DNA of 64,000 bases from Prionace glauca (lineage: Eukaryota > Chordata > Chondrichthyes > Carcharhiniformes > Carcharhinidae). The notes below the pieces were generated by a model that was not told the DNA's origin, did no database searches, and worked only from the letters and a program-made list of their open reading frames with translations. Location of the stretch: positions 40,154,603-40,218,602 of the forward strand of contig CM075760.1 of assembly GCA_037974335.1 (NCBI GenBank). The letters run 5' to 3'. Of the stretch, positions 8,846 to 20,214 are shown in pieces. The position numbers and the translations under genes were made by a program. The number at the start of each line of letters is the position of its first letter. Position 1 is the stretch's first letter.

Positions 8846-10069
8846 ATTTAAATACTTGAACCCAATTTGCTTCAATGTTTTGAAGAAGATAAAGTGGTCA
8901 ATAATCATTACAAAAACACCCGCATTGTAGCAGGATTGGAGCCTCTTATTGATCAGAGGCCAGAGCGAGTGAGAGAAGGTGTGTCTGATGTGGAAAAGGA
9001 TATGAAAATGTGAATGAAATCCCATTGTGAGAGCTGTTTTCTGAATTATTACACTGTAATCATTTCAGCACCATATTCATTTCTTTTATGAATGGAAGTG
9101 ACACCGAAAAGATTTTCCTAGCCGGCTGGTATTGAATTGTAGGTAATGAGGACAAGCTTTACATATCCTCAGGAGACTGTTTATCTGCTGTCTGAACTTT
9201 GCTCTCGTGTTTTGAACACACGGTTGTCGAGTTACTAGAAGTGCTGACATTATTATCTCTTAAACAAATTCCAAACTCCGAGGGTGGTGGCTCATTGAAT
9301 ACACGATAACTAATCCGATTGAAGTTAGTAATTTTAAACAGAGGTGCCATTGAGAGACGTTACATTAGAGGAAATGTGAAAACTTCAAGATTGTTCGACG
9401 GAACGTACAGTGACAGCCAGTACTTTTGTCCAAAGCTGCAGGTATACTTTTTAAGCATATCATCACAAACACATATCCCGTCCTTTGAACTATGTTGGGG
9501 AGGATTCCATAACTGATTATCAGACCCTGATAATGGGCCATTATCACTGAACGGCGGTAGAACCGCTCCTTCCTTCACCAACAAATACTAGCTTTACCCT
9601 TGAATTGGGAGTTTCTGTTCGAACGGCAGGGACGTTGACAATGTGGAGAGTCAATCAACCACTCCGACATAAAATGCAATAAGTGTTCAATAATTGTCTC
9701 AGTGCTGCCTGAGGGGAATCTCGCAGTCATGGCTGAGCCGATGGTAAAGCTTAAACGGACTGATCCTGAATGAACCAAATCCTGGAACAAGACTGAGTTT
9801 GACGGTCACAATAATCAGAATCGGGTTTAACTGTCACCATCTGCTGTGTAAAACGGAAATATTCCTTCCATAAAGCACTGACTGTTCCCCAGCTCTGAGT
9901 GTTTCCAATCATTGGCAGCCAGCTCACCAGCCTGCCTATTCTCAATGTCACTGGGAACATCAGGAAGTGAAGTGAAAACATCCTGAGACTCACAGCAGAT
10001 TACTGAGGGCGGGGTTTAGAACATGTCTTCAAAATCCCCAACTCCTCTTCTACAGAGCAGTCAGAGACA
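8846..10069. other. V upstream region without recognised gene
   Basis: No coding unit is recognised. The 3' part contains CAATCATTGGCAGC near 9908, which may serve the V gene at 10070. No perfect CRE is seen. Confidence 0.35.
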
Positions 10070-10532
10070 ATGCGGCTGCTCAGCATCTGGGTTGTGTGGG
10101 CAATATTTCTGACAGGTAAATGTGGACCAAACACATTTCAACTTTGTTTTTTACATTTTTGAAACATGGTGTAAAACAAAATTTTCAACAGTCGCCTGTC
10201 AGATCTTTTTATATTTGTTTTTCAGATCTGATTCATGGAGATTCTGTCACTCAGTCGCCTTCCTCAGATGTTAGGACAGAAGGAGAAGCGGTGACTTTAA
10301 ATTGTAAATATGATACTAAAATGAGCTCCTACTATCTATACTGGTACCGGCAGCACCCAGACTCACAGCCTGAGTTTATATTGCGGAAAGGCTCGACCAG
10401 TGGTGAAGATAAAGCCGATTTTGCCAAAAGCCGTTTCTCTGTTGAGCTCCAGACTGCGAATAAATTCACCAGTTTAACTGTCCGGGACCTGAAGCTGGCT
10501 GACTCCGTTGTGTATTACTGCGCTTTCGGTCT
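10070..10532 (+). CDS. TCR V gene, intact ORF but RSS nonamer lost
   Basis: Exon 1 (10070-10115, 46 nt) encodes the leader MRLLSIWVVWAIFLT and splices in phase 1 at GTAAAT. The 110-bp intron ends in TTTTTCAG. Exon 2 (10226-10532, 307 nt) encodes DLIHGDSVTQSPSSDV, LNCKYDTK with the first cysteine, YLYWYRQHPDSQPEFIL, RFSVELQTANKFTSL and VVYYCAFGL with the second cysteine. All V-domain landmarks are present without stop or frameshift. It is related to the genes at 14309 (GDSVTQ) and 20215 (minus; YYCAFRL). The heptamer and 23-bp spacer are normal, but the expected nonamer is replaced by pyrimidine-rich sequence. It may therefore be an ORF that rearranges rarely or never. Confidence 0.86.
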
Positions 10533-10571
10533 CACAGTGACAGAAAACAAGCTCAGCTCTGTTCTTCTTTT
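10533..10571 (+). other. 23-RSS with consensus heptamer and no nonamer
   Basis: Heptamer CACAGTG (10533-10539), 23-nt spacer, then TCTTCTTTT (10563-10571) where ACAAAAACC-type sequence is expected. Confidence 0.75.
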
Positions 10572-12090
10572 TACTGCAGAATGCAGCTGCTATCTGTTGT
10601 CGCTTGTGTAGAATCGCGGTCGGTGTAGCCACAATGTACAGAGAAAGGAAACCAAAGCAACTTCCAATGAAACTGTTCCCAGGAGCAGCTACACAAACAA
10701 ACTGCCGATTTCAATCCGACAAACCAATCAGCACAGAGTCATATTTGAAGATACCGGTTCTAATCCCGGCCTTTAATAACTTGTTCTCTGTCCTCAGGAT
10801 GTTCATGCCTCACTTCCGTCTGTGTCTCTGGTTCTGTGAGACCACTTGGTGGCGATCTGGTGCTGACATGGAAAGAAAAGGCTACAGTCATATCTTGATA
10901 GGGGAACGGCCGCACTTTCAGAGACTGAGGGAGGTGGAAGAGGTGGTAGGGGAATGTAATCCTGATCTGTGTATTATCATCGGAAAAATTTGCATTGTTA
11001 GTGCTGACAGAAACCACAGCAGCCTCCGGGAAATATTCTGAAGCTCAGTGGGCACGGGGGAAAATCCACTTGGGGTTGGTTTAAAGATCACAGTCACCGC
11101 TTTGCGAAATCTGTTCAGCGCGTATAAGTTTTCTCTTATTCGGCAACACACTCTGTTTAAATAATCTGTGTGAGCAGGCCGCAGTCAAAAGCTCCAGAAA
11201 ACTGCGAGGGGATACGGAGAGAGGGTTGTTCAATATTACAGTCACGGAAAACACATCGAAAGGAAAAAAAGTATATTGAAGTAATGAAATTTATGAAGGT
11301 TGCTGTCAGTATAACTGTACACTGGAGTTAACTAATACCATTCCGTAAATGTTCTTGATGTTGTTTTAGTTTTGAGGCTGCCGGTGACTCAGACTTTCGA
11401 GGCGGAACTTTTGATTTTGTTTAGCAATGCGAGCGCTGTTTGGAACTTCCTGTGTGGGATTTTCGTCCTGAATCTGTTACTTCTCTACTGGCTGTGTAGC
11501 TCAGAAATGCAGTATCAGAGAAAACATCTCCGTGATATTTCAAGGGACCGTTTTGTACCTTTTGTGAAAATCAGCAGAGATCTTGTCTTGTACGTTTGGA
11601 GACATTTTTCAGCCCTCAGAAAAAGAGAGAATCTGGAGAATGTATCCACAAGATAGATCGCATCAGACCCGAACAGAGGAGTTAAATGTGAGGCTCACTT
11701 CAACTAAACAATTAGATGTAAACCTTTAACGTTTATTTGATAACCCAACCTTTTTAGCATACACTAAATTTGGAAGTTTCACCTATTCACTTTCGTAGTA
11801 TTTCCCCGCTCTGTTTGATATGTCTCTATCACAGGAAAAATCTTAAATCATCTACCCAATTGACCCCCGTCTCAAACTCAGTCTGATTAATGACAGTGAC
11901 TCAAATACTCGGAACATCTTCATCCACATTCAACACTTGCATTTCCTTCTTCAAAGCGATTTCTTCCAGGTCAATTGAAGGTAAAAATGTCTCTTAGCTC
12001 AATTAGGATCAACCTAGCTGTGTTTACTCGCCTCGCTCTGAACAGCAGAGTGTATGGTCAATGTCTCAGTTCTCTCTAATCAACAATTGT
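10572..12090. other. Intergenic stretch without recognised gene
   Basis: Open frames of up to 145 codons occur (for example 10604-11041) but show no family motif, splice signals or V homology. I see no repeat family here. Confidence 0.35.
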
Positions 12091-12096
12091 GTTGAA

Positions 12097-12190
12097 GTCA
12101 ATGACGTCAGGCCAATCAGATCCAGTGATTTCAGCTCTTCCTGCCGTACGTCCTGTAGGAAGTGACATCAGACCAGCCTCAGCCAATGGT
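12097..12190 (+). promoter_or_regulatory. Putative V promoter with two CRE-CCAAT pairs
   Basis: TGACGTCA (12102-12109) is followed by CCAATCA (12112-12118). TGACATCA (12163-12170) is followed by CCAATGG (12183-12189). The pairs lie 75-160 bp upstream of the leader ATG at 12263. The double arrangement suggests a local duplication. Confidence 0.6.
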
Positions 12191-12262
12191 CTCAGCCTTG
12201 TCTTGTTCGATATTCTGAGCTTTGGGAGACACAAGAGTCTCTGGAATCCAGGAACAGCAGCA

Positions 12263-14612
12263 ATGCGGCGCTCGGTCCTCACTGTGATCTGGGTGACATT
12301 CATTGTCGGTAAGTTTCACTCTTTAAAAAGGAGTGTAACTTTTGGAGGAATAAATTTGAAAAGCAGGGCGCTCCAGTTAATCAGACATCGGGCCTGCCTT
12401 AGAGCATTTGAGTCTTTGCTCTTGGCTTTTCCTTACAGGAATATCGGCTGGCAAAACACACAGCTAGCCTGATACCAGAATTGGGAGATGGCAACAACAG
12501 AATGCAATCTAAACATTATGGTTAATTTATCTTCTGGCAGAAGATTAAAGAGTAACCTGATTGATGTATTTATAATGATGAAGAGGTTCAGTACGGCGGA
12601 CGGGGAAAGGATGATTCCATTCGGGGAGGATTCCAAATCGATATCCCATCAATCTGAGTGAAATGAAAAGATCAACTGGAAATTACAACGAATCTCCTTT
12701 CGAGGGAGTTCTATAGAAAGTGACTCACATTAACACAATGAACACTTGAAGAGAGGAATAAAGATACAGTTAGAACATAGAACATAGAACATTACAGCGC
12801 AGAACAGGCCCTTCGGCCCACGATGTTGCGCCGACCAGTTACAAAACAATGACCCACTAGCCTAAACCAATCCCTTTTCATCCATAAACCTATCCACAGA
12901 TCTTTTAAACGCCCCCAAACTAGGTGCGTTTACAACTGCAGCTGGCAGGGCATTCCAGTCCCTCACCACCCTCTGGGTAAAGAACCTACCCCTGACATCT
13001 GTCCTATAACTACCCCCCCTTAATTTAAAATCGTGCCCCCTCGTGTTAGCTTTCTCCATCCTAGGAAAAAGGCTATCACTATCTACCCTGTCTAAACCTC
13101 TAATCATCTTATATGTTTCAATGAGATCCCCTCTTAGCCGCCTTCTTTCCAGCGAAAACAACCCCAAATCACTCAATCTCTCCTCATAGGATCTCCCCTC
13201 CATACCAGGCAACATCCTGGTAAACCTCCTCTGCACCCTCTCCAAAGCCTCTACATCCTTCTTGTAATGTGGGGACCAGAACTGCACACAAAACTCCAAG
13301 TGCGGCCGCACCAGAGATGTGTACAGTTGCATCATGACGCTACGGCTCCTAAATTCAATCCCCCTACCAATAAATGCCAAAACTCCGTATGCCTTCTTAA
13401 CAACTTTATCTACTTGATTCCCAACTTTCAGGGATCTATGTACACATACACCTAGATCCCTCTGCTCCTCCACACTATTCAAAGTCCTCCCGTTAGCCCT
13501 ATACTCAACACATCTGTTATTCCTACCGAAATGAATTACCTCACACTTCTCCACATTAAACTCCATTCGCCACCTCTCAGCCCAGCTCTGCAACCTTTCT
13601 AAGTCATCCTGCAAACTATGACACCCTTCCTCACAATCTACCACACCTCCGACTTTGGTGTCATCAGCAAACTTACTAATCCACCCAACTATACCCTCAT
13701 CCAGATCATTAATAAAAATTACAAACAGCAGTGGCCCCAAAACAGATCCCTGAGGCACACCACTTGTAACCGAACTCCATGACGAATATTTCCCATCAAC
13801 CACCACTCTCTGTCTCCTATCTGCTAGCCAATTCCTGATCCAATTACCTAGATCACCCCCAATCCCATACATCTGCATTTTCTGCAGAAGCCTACCATGG
13901 TGAACCTTATCAAACGCCTTGCTAAAATCCATATACACCACATCAACTGCCTTACCCCTATCCACCTCTTTGGTCACTTTCTCAAAGAACTCGATAAGGT
14001 TAGTAAGGCATGACCTACCCGCTACAAAACCGTGCTGACTATCTCTAATCAACTCATTACTTTCCAAATAACTATAAATCCTGTCTCTAATAATCCTTTC
14101 CCATCCTTGGGATGGGAAAAGGTTAGTCAGTGAGGGGGAAAGGGACAGAGGCATTGAGATGGCGGATTCTTCTGGGGATTCTGAACAGGAACGTAGATCA
14201 GTTGAAGCGAGTTTGATATTATTTAATGTCTATTTTTATGTTACACCGACTGTGAATTTCACCCTCCGTTCAGCTGAATGTTTTTTATTTCTTTTACCGT
14301 TTTTCCAGATCTGAGCAATGGAGATTCTGTTACTCAGCAGGAATCCTCACTCACACGGACAGAGGGAGAAAGTGTCACTTTAAGCTGCACCTATACCGAC
14401 GATGCAGATTATTTATTCTGGTACCGTCAATACCCAGGCAGACAGCCCGAGTTTGCGGTCCAGAGGAGTACGAGCGGCCGTGCTGAATGGAAGGCGGATT
14501 TCGCTCAGAGCCGGTTTTCTCAGACAATCGAGAAATCAGAAAAGTTGTACCGATTGACCATCTCGGAGCTGCTGCTGTCTGACACCGCGGTCTATTACTG
14601 TGCACAGAGTCT
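12263..14612 (+). CDS. TCR V gene, intact, with a LINE in its leader intron
   Basis: Exon 1 (12263-12308) encodes MRRSVLTVIWVTFIV and splices in phase 1 at GTAAGT. Exon 2 (14309-14612, 304 nt), after TTTTTCCAG, encodes DLSNGDSVTQQESS, LSCTYTDDADYLFWYRQYPGRQPEF with the first cysteine and the tryptophan, RFSQTIEKSEKLYRLTI and DTAVYYCAQSL with the second cysteine. The ORF is clean and the RSS is complete. The intron is 2,000 bp, against about 85-550 bp in the other V genes here. A minus-strand CR1-like LINE of about 1.34 kb accounts for most of the excess. Splice sites are untouched, so the gene may remain usable. Nearest relative in the window: the gene at 10070. Confidence 0.88.
12771..14106 (-). 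mobile_element. CR1-like LINE, 5'-truncated, in a V intron
   Basis: A 430-codon minus-strand frame (14154-12862) covers the RT and C-terminal part of CR1 ORF2: VYMDFSKAFDKVHHGRLLQK (motif A), [15 protein letters not shown] (motif B), FADDTKVGG (motif C), then LVRPHLEFCVQFWSPHY and FFTQRVVRDWNALP. The 3' end lies at the left edge as repeated TTCTATG units (read on the minus strand). It is a different subfamily from the 45-kb element, whose terminal unit is TTCTTATG. The frame is unbroken over the element, so the insertion is probably young. The 5' half, with the endonuclease, is missing. The first codons of the open frame are flanking sequence. Confidence 0.9.
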
Positions 14613-14651
14613 CACAGTGATGAAAATGAGTGAAATCCTCGTACAAAAACT
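14613..14651 (+). other. 23-RSS of the V gene at 12263-14612
   Basis: Heptamer CACAGTG (14613-14619), 23-nt spacer, nonamer ACAAAAACT (14643-14651). Consensus-like. Confidence 0.9.
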
Positions 14652-15064
14652 GCCGCAGGTTTCTGGGTCACAGCTGCTGTCTGCTGGGTGCCGGTTGTAA
14701 CAGCGGGTCTGACATTGACACGTGAATGTATTCCCGTGAACACAAACCCCGAGAACAATCCACATAAACACCATTCAAAACCGTTCACATCGAAGGCAGA
14801 TTCCTGCTGATTCTTAGATTCGCTGTACGAGGGAAGAATTGGCTGCTCTTTATTTGGGGGTCACTTGGCACTAACATTGAAAATACAAGCGAAGTATCAT
14901 TCTATAGTGTAAACTGAAACCTGCCAGCTGAGGCAAACCCTAATAACTAACCGTAACTAAACACCTCTCATTTAAATTCACTTACAGACTGAGAATTATT
15001 AACATAAGGAGTACAAAAGGATTGTTCCAGTCACGATTAGGAGCTGATAAACGATTAATAGAAT
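14652..15064. other. V 3' flank, unassigned
   Basis: No gene or repeat is recognised before the LINE at 15066. Confidence 0.3.
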
Positions 15065-15065
15065 T

Positions 15066-16216
15066 AATAAGAACATAAGAAATAGGAGCAGGAGTAGGCC
15101 ATCTAGCCCTTCGAGCCTGCCCCGCCATTCAATAAGATCATGGCTGATCTGTTGTGCCACATTGCCCATAACCATTAACCCCTCTCTTATCAAAAACCCA
15201 TCAACCCGCGTCTTAAAAATATTTAGCGAGGTAGCCTCCACCACTTCAATGGGCAGAGAATTCCAGAGATTCACCACCCTTTGAGTGAAGAAATCCCTCC
15301 TCAACTCCGTTCTAAACCGCCCCCCCCCCCTTTATCTTGAGGCTGTGCCCCCTAGTCCTAAAATCCTTTCTGAGCGGGAAGAGCCTCTCCACCTCTATCC
15401 TTTCCATCCCATTCATCATCTTATACGTCTCAATGAGATTTCCCCTCATTCTTCTAAACTCTAATGAGTACAAGCCTAGTTTATTCAGCCTCTCCTCATA
15501 GCTCAACCCCGTCAACTCCGGCATCAGCCTAGTAAACCTCCTCTGCACTCCCTCCAAGGCCAAAATATCCTTGCGTAAGTACGGCGCCCAAAACTGCACA
15601 CAGTACTCCAGCTGCGGCCTCACCAATGCCCTATACAGCTGCAGCAAGACCTCCCTACTTTTATATTCAATCCCCCTCGCTATGAAGGCCAGCATCCCAT
15701 TCGCCTTCCTGACCACCTGCTGCACCTGCAAGCTGAGTTTTTGCGACTCATGCACAAGGACCCCGAGGTCCCTCTGCACCGTCGCCTGCTGCAGTTTTTC
15801 GCCACGTAAGTAATAATCCTTCCTACCATTATTCCTACCAAAGTGGAGCACCTCGCACTTGCCAACATTAAATTCCATTTGCCATTTCCTGGCCCATTCG
15901 CCCAGCCTATCTAGATCCTTCTGTAGACTCTCCACACCCTCCGCACAATTTGCCGTTCCACCAATCTTGGTGTCACCAACAAATTTTGACACCATACACT
16001 TGGTTCCCTCCTCCAGATCATCTATATAAATGGTAAATAGCTGAGGTCCTAGCACCGACCCCTGGGGCACTCCAGTAGTCACCATCCGCCAATCCGAATA
16101 GCACCCATTGACCCCCACTCTCTGCCTCCTATTTGACAACCAATCCTCTATCCACGCTAACACCCTACCCCCAACTCCACGTCCCCTGACCTTCTGCAAT
16201 AACCTCTTGTGAGGTA
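15066..16216 (-). mobile_element. CR1-like LINE, 5'-truncated (TTCTTATG subfamily)
   Basis: The minus strand encodes the RT-to-end part of ORF2: [31 protein letters not shown] (motif C with DD changed to GD), LYRALVRPQLEYCVQFWAPYL and LWNSLPIEVVEA. The frame breaks at a C-run near 15320. The 3' end (AACATAAGAAATAGGAGCAGG on the plus strand) lies on the left. It matches the last part of the full-length element at 45.19-50.20 kb. Confidence 0.9.
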
Positions 16217-16636
16217 ATGATTTCAAGCGGAAGAGTTGTTATGGCCTCAGCAGTGGAACAAATGACATGAAAACATTAAATACAGTCATCAGTTTCTGAG
16301 TGAAAAACTGCTTCCACTTCGCTGGAGGTCGGAGAGTTTACTGTTTAATTCAATTAAAGTATTTCTTGTCATTGAGCCCGAGATTTGGACCCAGATCTGC
16401 GAAATATTTGTGTCAGTAGAAACAATAAAATTTACCCCATTAAAAAACCATATCCTAACCTGCATCACCATTTTTATCGTCAGTGCTTTGGACCCTATCG
16501 CTCTGTTCTCTTCTGTTCTTTACAGGTGATATCTCCAATTCAGACGCACAAGAGAAAATCCCAGTGATACTGATTCGCACGAGATCTGTGGTGACCAGGA
16601 AGTAACGCAGTGTCGTTACACAGAAATGAGTCTACA
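16217..16636. other. Unassigned spacer
   Basis: No supported gene. A pyrimidine tract plus CAG at about 16500-16524 looks like a splice acceptor but has no V exon after it. Confidence 0.3.
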
Positions 16637-16708
16637 TTACCTAATCAGGAATCGAACCGGGGTCATAGCAATGAAAGTGCTGAATCCTAATCACGAGACC
16701 ATCGGGGA
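16637..16708 (-). tRNA. tRNA-Glu-like sequence, probably a pseudogene
   Basis: The minus strand has TGGTCTCGTGATTAGGATTC (D arm and A box), an anticodon loop CTTTCAT with TTC, and a B-box-like GGTTCGATTCC. This follows the tRNA-Glu(UUC) pattern. The T stem and the 3' side of the acceptor (TTAGG against TCCCCGA) pair poorly, so it is probably a decayed gene. Confidence 0.6.
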
Positions 16709-17250
16709 AGTTGATGCAAGCGCTTTAAAAAATAACTAATTTATCCATGAACCATCTGCCTTCCATTTTTTTACTTCAGACTTTTGATTCACCAAAAACA
16801 AGCTTATCCTTTCATCTGTCATGTTTAGATGGAACACAAGGGACTGTATCAGCCAATATAAACAGCGTTTCCTGTTCGCTAGAACATGAAATCGACAGTG
16901 AGGTGAAATAGTCCCGCAAGCTGCTCATGTGACACGTTCAATTCCCAAATCCCACCAACCTCATTACTGTGGCTTCGATGAAACTTACAAGGTAACACAC
17001 GGCAGGCATTCATCACGGAGAGCAACTGGCACAATCATTTACCAAATGCTATCATATCGCCTCTCTTCATGTTTCAGTCTTTGCCTTTCATCCAGCTCCC
17101 TCTGACTATCCAGCTCCCAGGGTCAATTAGCCGCTTGATGTTGACACAGACAGTTGGTGAACCCGAGCTTTACCTGGAAAGCAGGGAAAGCGAATATATG
17201 ACACACGACATTGAGAGGAGATGAAGTTTAAAGATGCAGTACAAAGAGAC
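16709..17250. other. Unassigned spacer
   Basis: No gene or repeat family is recognised. Confidence 0.3.
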
Positions 17251-17254
17251 ACAG

Positions 17255-17560
17255 GGTCAATACCAGTCTGTTTGGTTATGTTGATCCCGTAACATTGCTG
17301 TAGTGTGTTGGTCATTCCCTTTCTCCTATGAATGTGCAGGTAAAATGAATCCATGTGTCTTATCGCAGGGAGGAATTCAATGGGAGGGAAGAGAACCGAC
17401 AACCAGAAGCCCAAGGATCCAATATTTTCCACTCAGTCATCAATAACGCCATTCCCAGCTGCAACTCCTTCCAAATATTGTGATCCATTTCCCTCAGGAT
17501 CTGTCTCAAGATTTAATATTTCCCTTCTTTTCTCTTCATTTTGAAATTCGCTTCAATACC
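17255..17560 (+). repeat. Duplicated block, copy 1 (partner 44222-44510)
   Basis: Shared tracts include GCTGTAGTGTGTT, TTTCTCCTATGAA, GCAGGTAAAAT, CATTTCCCTCAGGAT and TTTAATATTTCCCTT. Copy 2 lies next to tRNA-Gly, and this copy lies near the tRNA-Glu-like sequence. It could be a dispersed repeat or a segmental duplication. Confidence 0.65.
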
Positions 17561-18772
17561 CAACATAAATTGAATTGCAAACCTGAGGGCTAACCGTGGG
17601 AAATAAGTCTTTGGGTAAAACAGATGCTCATTTCCAGATTCACAGCAGATGGAAGAATTTAACACTGAATCGTTTTGGAAACTTGGTGTGAATATTGACT
17701 GTGATTCACTCAGGTATCGGGTAAATGCTGCTCGATGGTTCAGTGAGAGGGATATAATCTATGTACGTTTTGCTGAGCTTGTGTTCTGTGTACTGGGAGG
17801 CTTCAACCGGGCTGAATTGTGTGTCCCAGGGATATGCAGTAATCCATTGGTTGAAGCTGCAGTCGCGGGGAACGTAGACAGGAAAACAGAATTAAATGGT
17901 TTTATTTATCCGGGATTCCTTTTTTCAATATTCCACTTCCTCCTTCTTTGGCCATTAGTTTATTTTTCTAATGTAATTTTCAAAGGATAGCCGCTGTTAA
18001 GTTCTGGACACTAAGCAACTGATCTCCGCAATTATCATTACAGCTTTTCTTCCTTTACTTCCCTTGAACAGGCTGTATCAGAAAGCAAGACTGATACAGC
18101 TGGTGCTTGGGAGCTCAAAAGCGACTGGAGTCTACGCTGGAGATGTCTATGCAAGCGTGTCAGGTAATTGTTCCATCCAATGTTGGTGAGTGTTTATCAC
18201 AGATGGATATGAATCGATGGGTATGGGTCGTTGAACAGGGTTTTCTGATCGATTGCCGTAGACTGTGAAACAGTGCTGTAATAAATGAGGAATGGCATGC
18301 CATGACATAGATGGAGGCATGAGATAAGTCAACAGTACACGAGAAACTGCTCAGTTTTGTTTCATCATTGAGTACAGGCAGACACTTAGCTTATGCATCA
18401 AGAGGAAGCTCGCTCATCTGTGCAAGTACATTGTGTAATATTTCTTGTCATTCAGCTATTTAAATTTTACAATTTCATAACTTTTCTTGTGTTGCCATTA
18501 ACTGCTTACTCTCCCCCCCCCCCCTGTTGCCTTGTCTATTCATTGTTGCCTCTTTATTTGATGTCATTTCCTATTTTTGTTCGCCTCATTCTCTTGAGAA
18601 TCCCCAGATTCCCTCTATATCGGGTTCCTTGGTAACAGTGAGCAGTTTTCAGTTTGTGTGAGTGTATCCTTGAGTTTCATTAGTTTCAGTTTTTCATTCT
18701 GTGTGTCCGTACAAATTTCTGGCATTCAGGTTTTGTTTTTAAGGCCGGATTATTTCATGAGGAAAAGTTAGA
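17561..18772. other. Intergenic stretch without recognised gene
   Basis: The longest frame (17649-17990, 113 codons) has no recognisable domain. A short poly-C run lies near 18511. Confidence 0.3.
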
Positions 18773-18774
18773 GA

Positions 18775-18950
18775 AACAATGTTTGTATCCACTGGAATTC
18801 AGAATAAGAGTAGGCTACTTGATTGATATGTATAAAATACAAAGAGGTCTTGACAAGGTGGATGTGAAGAGGATAGTTCCTCTTCTGCGTGAATCTATAA
18901 CTAGGTATCACTGTTTCAAAAGAGGGATTCGCCCATTTAAAATAACACTG
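18775..18950 (+). mobile_element. Old CR1-like LINE fragment
   Basis: The translation LYPLEFRIRVGYLIDMYKIQ, then RGLDKVDVKRIVPLLRESIT, corresponds to the CR1 ORF2 tail (LYSLEFRRMRGDLIETYKM...). Strongly diverged. Confidence 0.6.
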
Positions 18951-19907
18951 CACCTCAGCCTCCTCTGATGAGTATTTATAAATACTCACTTGTAGCAATG
19001 TCCTTCCTTGATGTGTCTCTGTATCATTCACTGCTCTCAGGCCGCGTTCATCTTTGTCCCTCAGTTGGATTGTCTCTGTATCATTCCGCTTAAACTCACT
19101 CTTGCCTACGTCAATGACATTTATATCTCTCTCAAAGTGTATAGGTGCATTGGGTGATATAGGAAGTGTACAACTTCGGGAGTAAGGATATACTTGCCTG
19201 CATAGCACAGTTGATCAAACGTTTCAACATGGAGAGTTAGCGAGCAATGAGCCGATGCTCTGCTGAGGTCTCATTCAGCCTTTGAAATTTCTTCGATACT
19301 AAGCAGAGGGTCCAGATAGTGACAGGGCTGATCCACTGAAGGATTCCTAAAACAGTTCCATGGCTAAACGTCTCAGATGTTGCAGCATTGAACACAGGAA
19401 GCCATTGCGCTGATGCACAGCCTGGGCCACACTCACCTGCATAGGAACATTGCTCAGGTTTTTAACAGGAAGTATGCACAGGGATAGGAAAACATACCTT
19501 TCAAGTTATCACCAGTTTACATTGTATCTTGCTCAGACCCTACCTTACAGTCACATTCTTTGACCTGCTGCATTATTTTGATCGCTGCTTATTTCTCGGT
19601 TCTCAGATTGAACTGTTTTTCGACATACATTTTCCCCACCTGTTCTATCTTGTGTTCACTTCCTCAACCTCATCTTCATCACTCTCTTTGTCAGCCAGAG
19701 ATATCCCCTACCGCCCCGCCCCCTTTTCTATCGTCCCATTCCCGGGTTAAATCTCACAGCTCCGGAATCCATGAGCTGCTGTCAGGCAGCTTTGAAACAT
19801 TTTTAAATCTGAGGAATCTTTATTTGGTGAAACTGATCTTCCCAGACAAGCCTGAATTGAAGAAAATAACAATTGGAAACGCAACACAAACTCTTTATCT
19901 GGTAGCT

Positions 19908-19910
<3 letters not shown>
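18951..19910. other. Intergenic stretch without recognised gene
   Basis: Nothing recognised apart from short low-complexity tracts. Confidence 0.3.

Positions 19911-19955
<45 letters not shown>
19911..19955 (+). repeat. (CT)n microsatellite
   Basis: About 22 CT units. They create a spurious run of alternating Ser-Leu in the overlapping frame. Confidence 0.95.
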
Positions 19956-19958
<3 letters not shown>

Positions 19959-20174
19959 TTCGCTGATTAACCTTTCACTCTGATGGGATTCTGCTGTGTG
20001 TTGTCTCAGCCGATCCTGGATTGAATTGGGTGACAGTTTGATCCGAGGTTAATGTGGTTTCCTCTGGGTTGTGTCTGAGCGGCTGACAGCGCTGCTGCTC
20101 AATCTGACTTTTACTTTCTGCGATTCTCCACACAAACCTCAACAGACTGGAGCACCCAATGATAGGTGTGAAGC

Positions 20175-20214
20175 AGTTTTTGTACGGGCGGTGAGACTGA
20201 TTTCTATCACTGTG
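20175..20214 (-). other. RSS (24-bp spacer) of the minus-strand V gene at 20215-20785
   Basis: On the minus strand: heptamer CACAGTG (20214-20208), 24-nt spacer, nonamer ACAAAAACT (20183-20175). The spacer is one base longer than usual, which RAG tolerates. Confidence 0.85.

Noticed and set aside
10604-11041. 145-codon plus-strand frame and its minus-strand shadow
   Set aside because: No motif, no splice sites; not conserved next to other V genes.
16500-16590. Acceptor-like tract followed by GDISNSDAQEKIP
   Set aside because: It looks like the start of a V exon for a few residues, but no cysteine, tryptophan or RSS follows.
19560-19970. 136-codon frame ending in a Ser-Leu run
   Set aside because: It ends in the (CT)n microsatellite; there is no domain or splice support.
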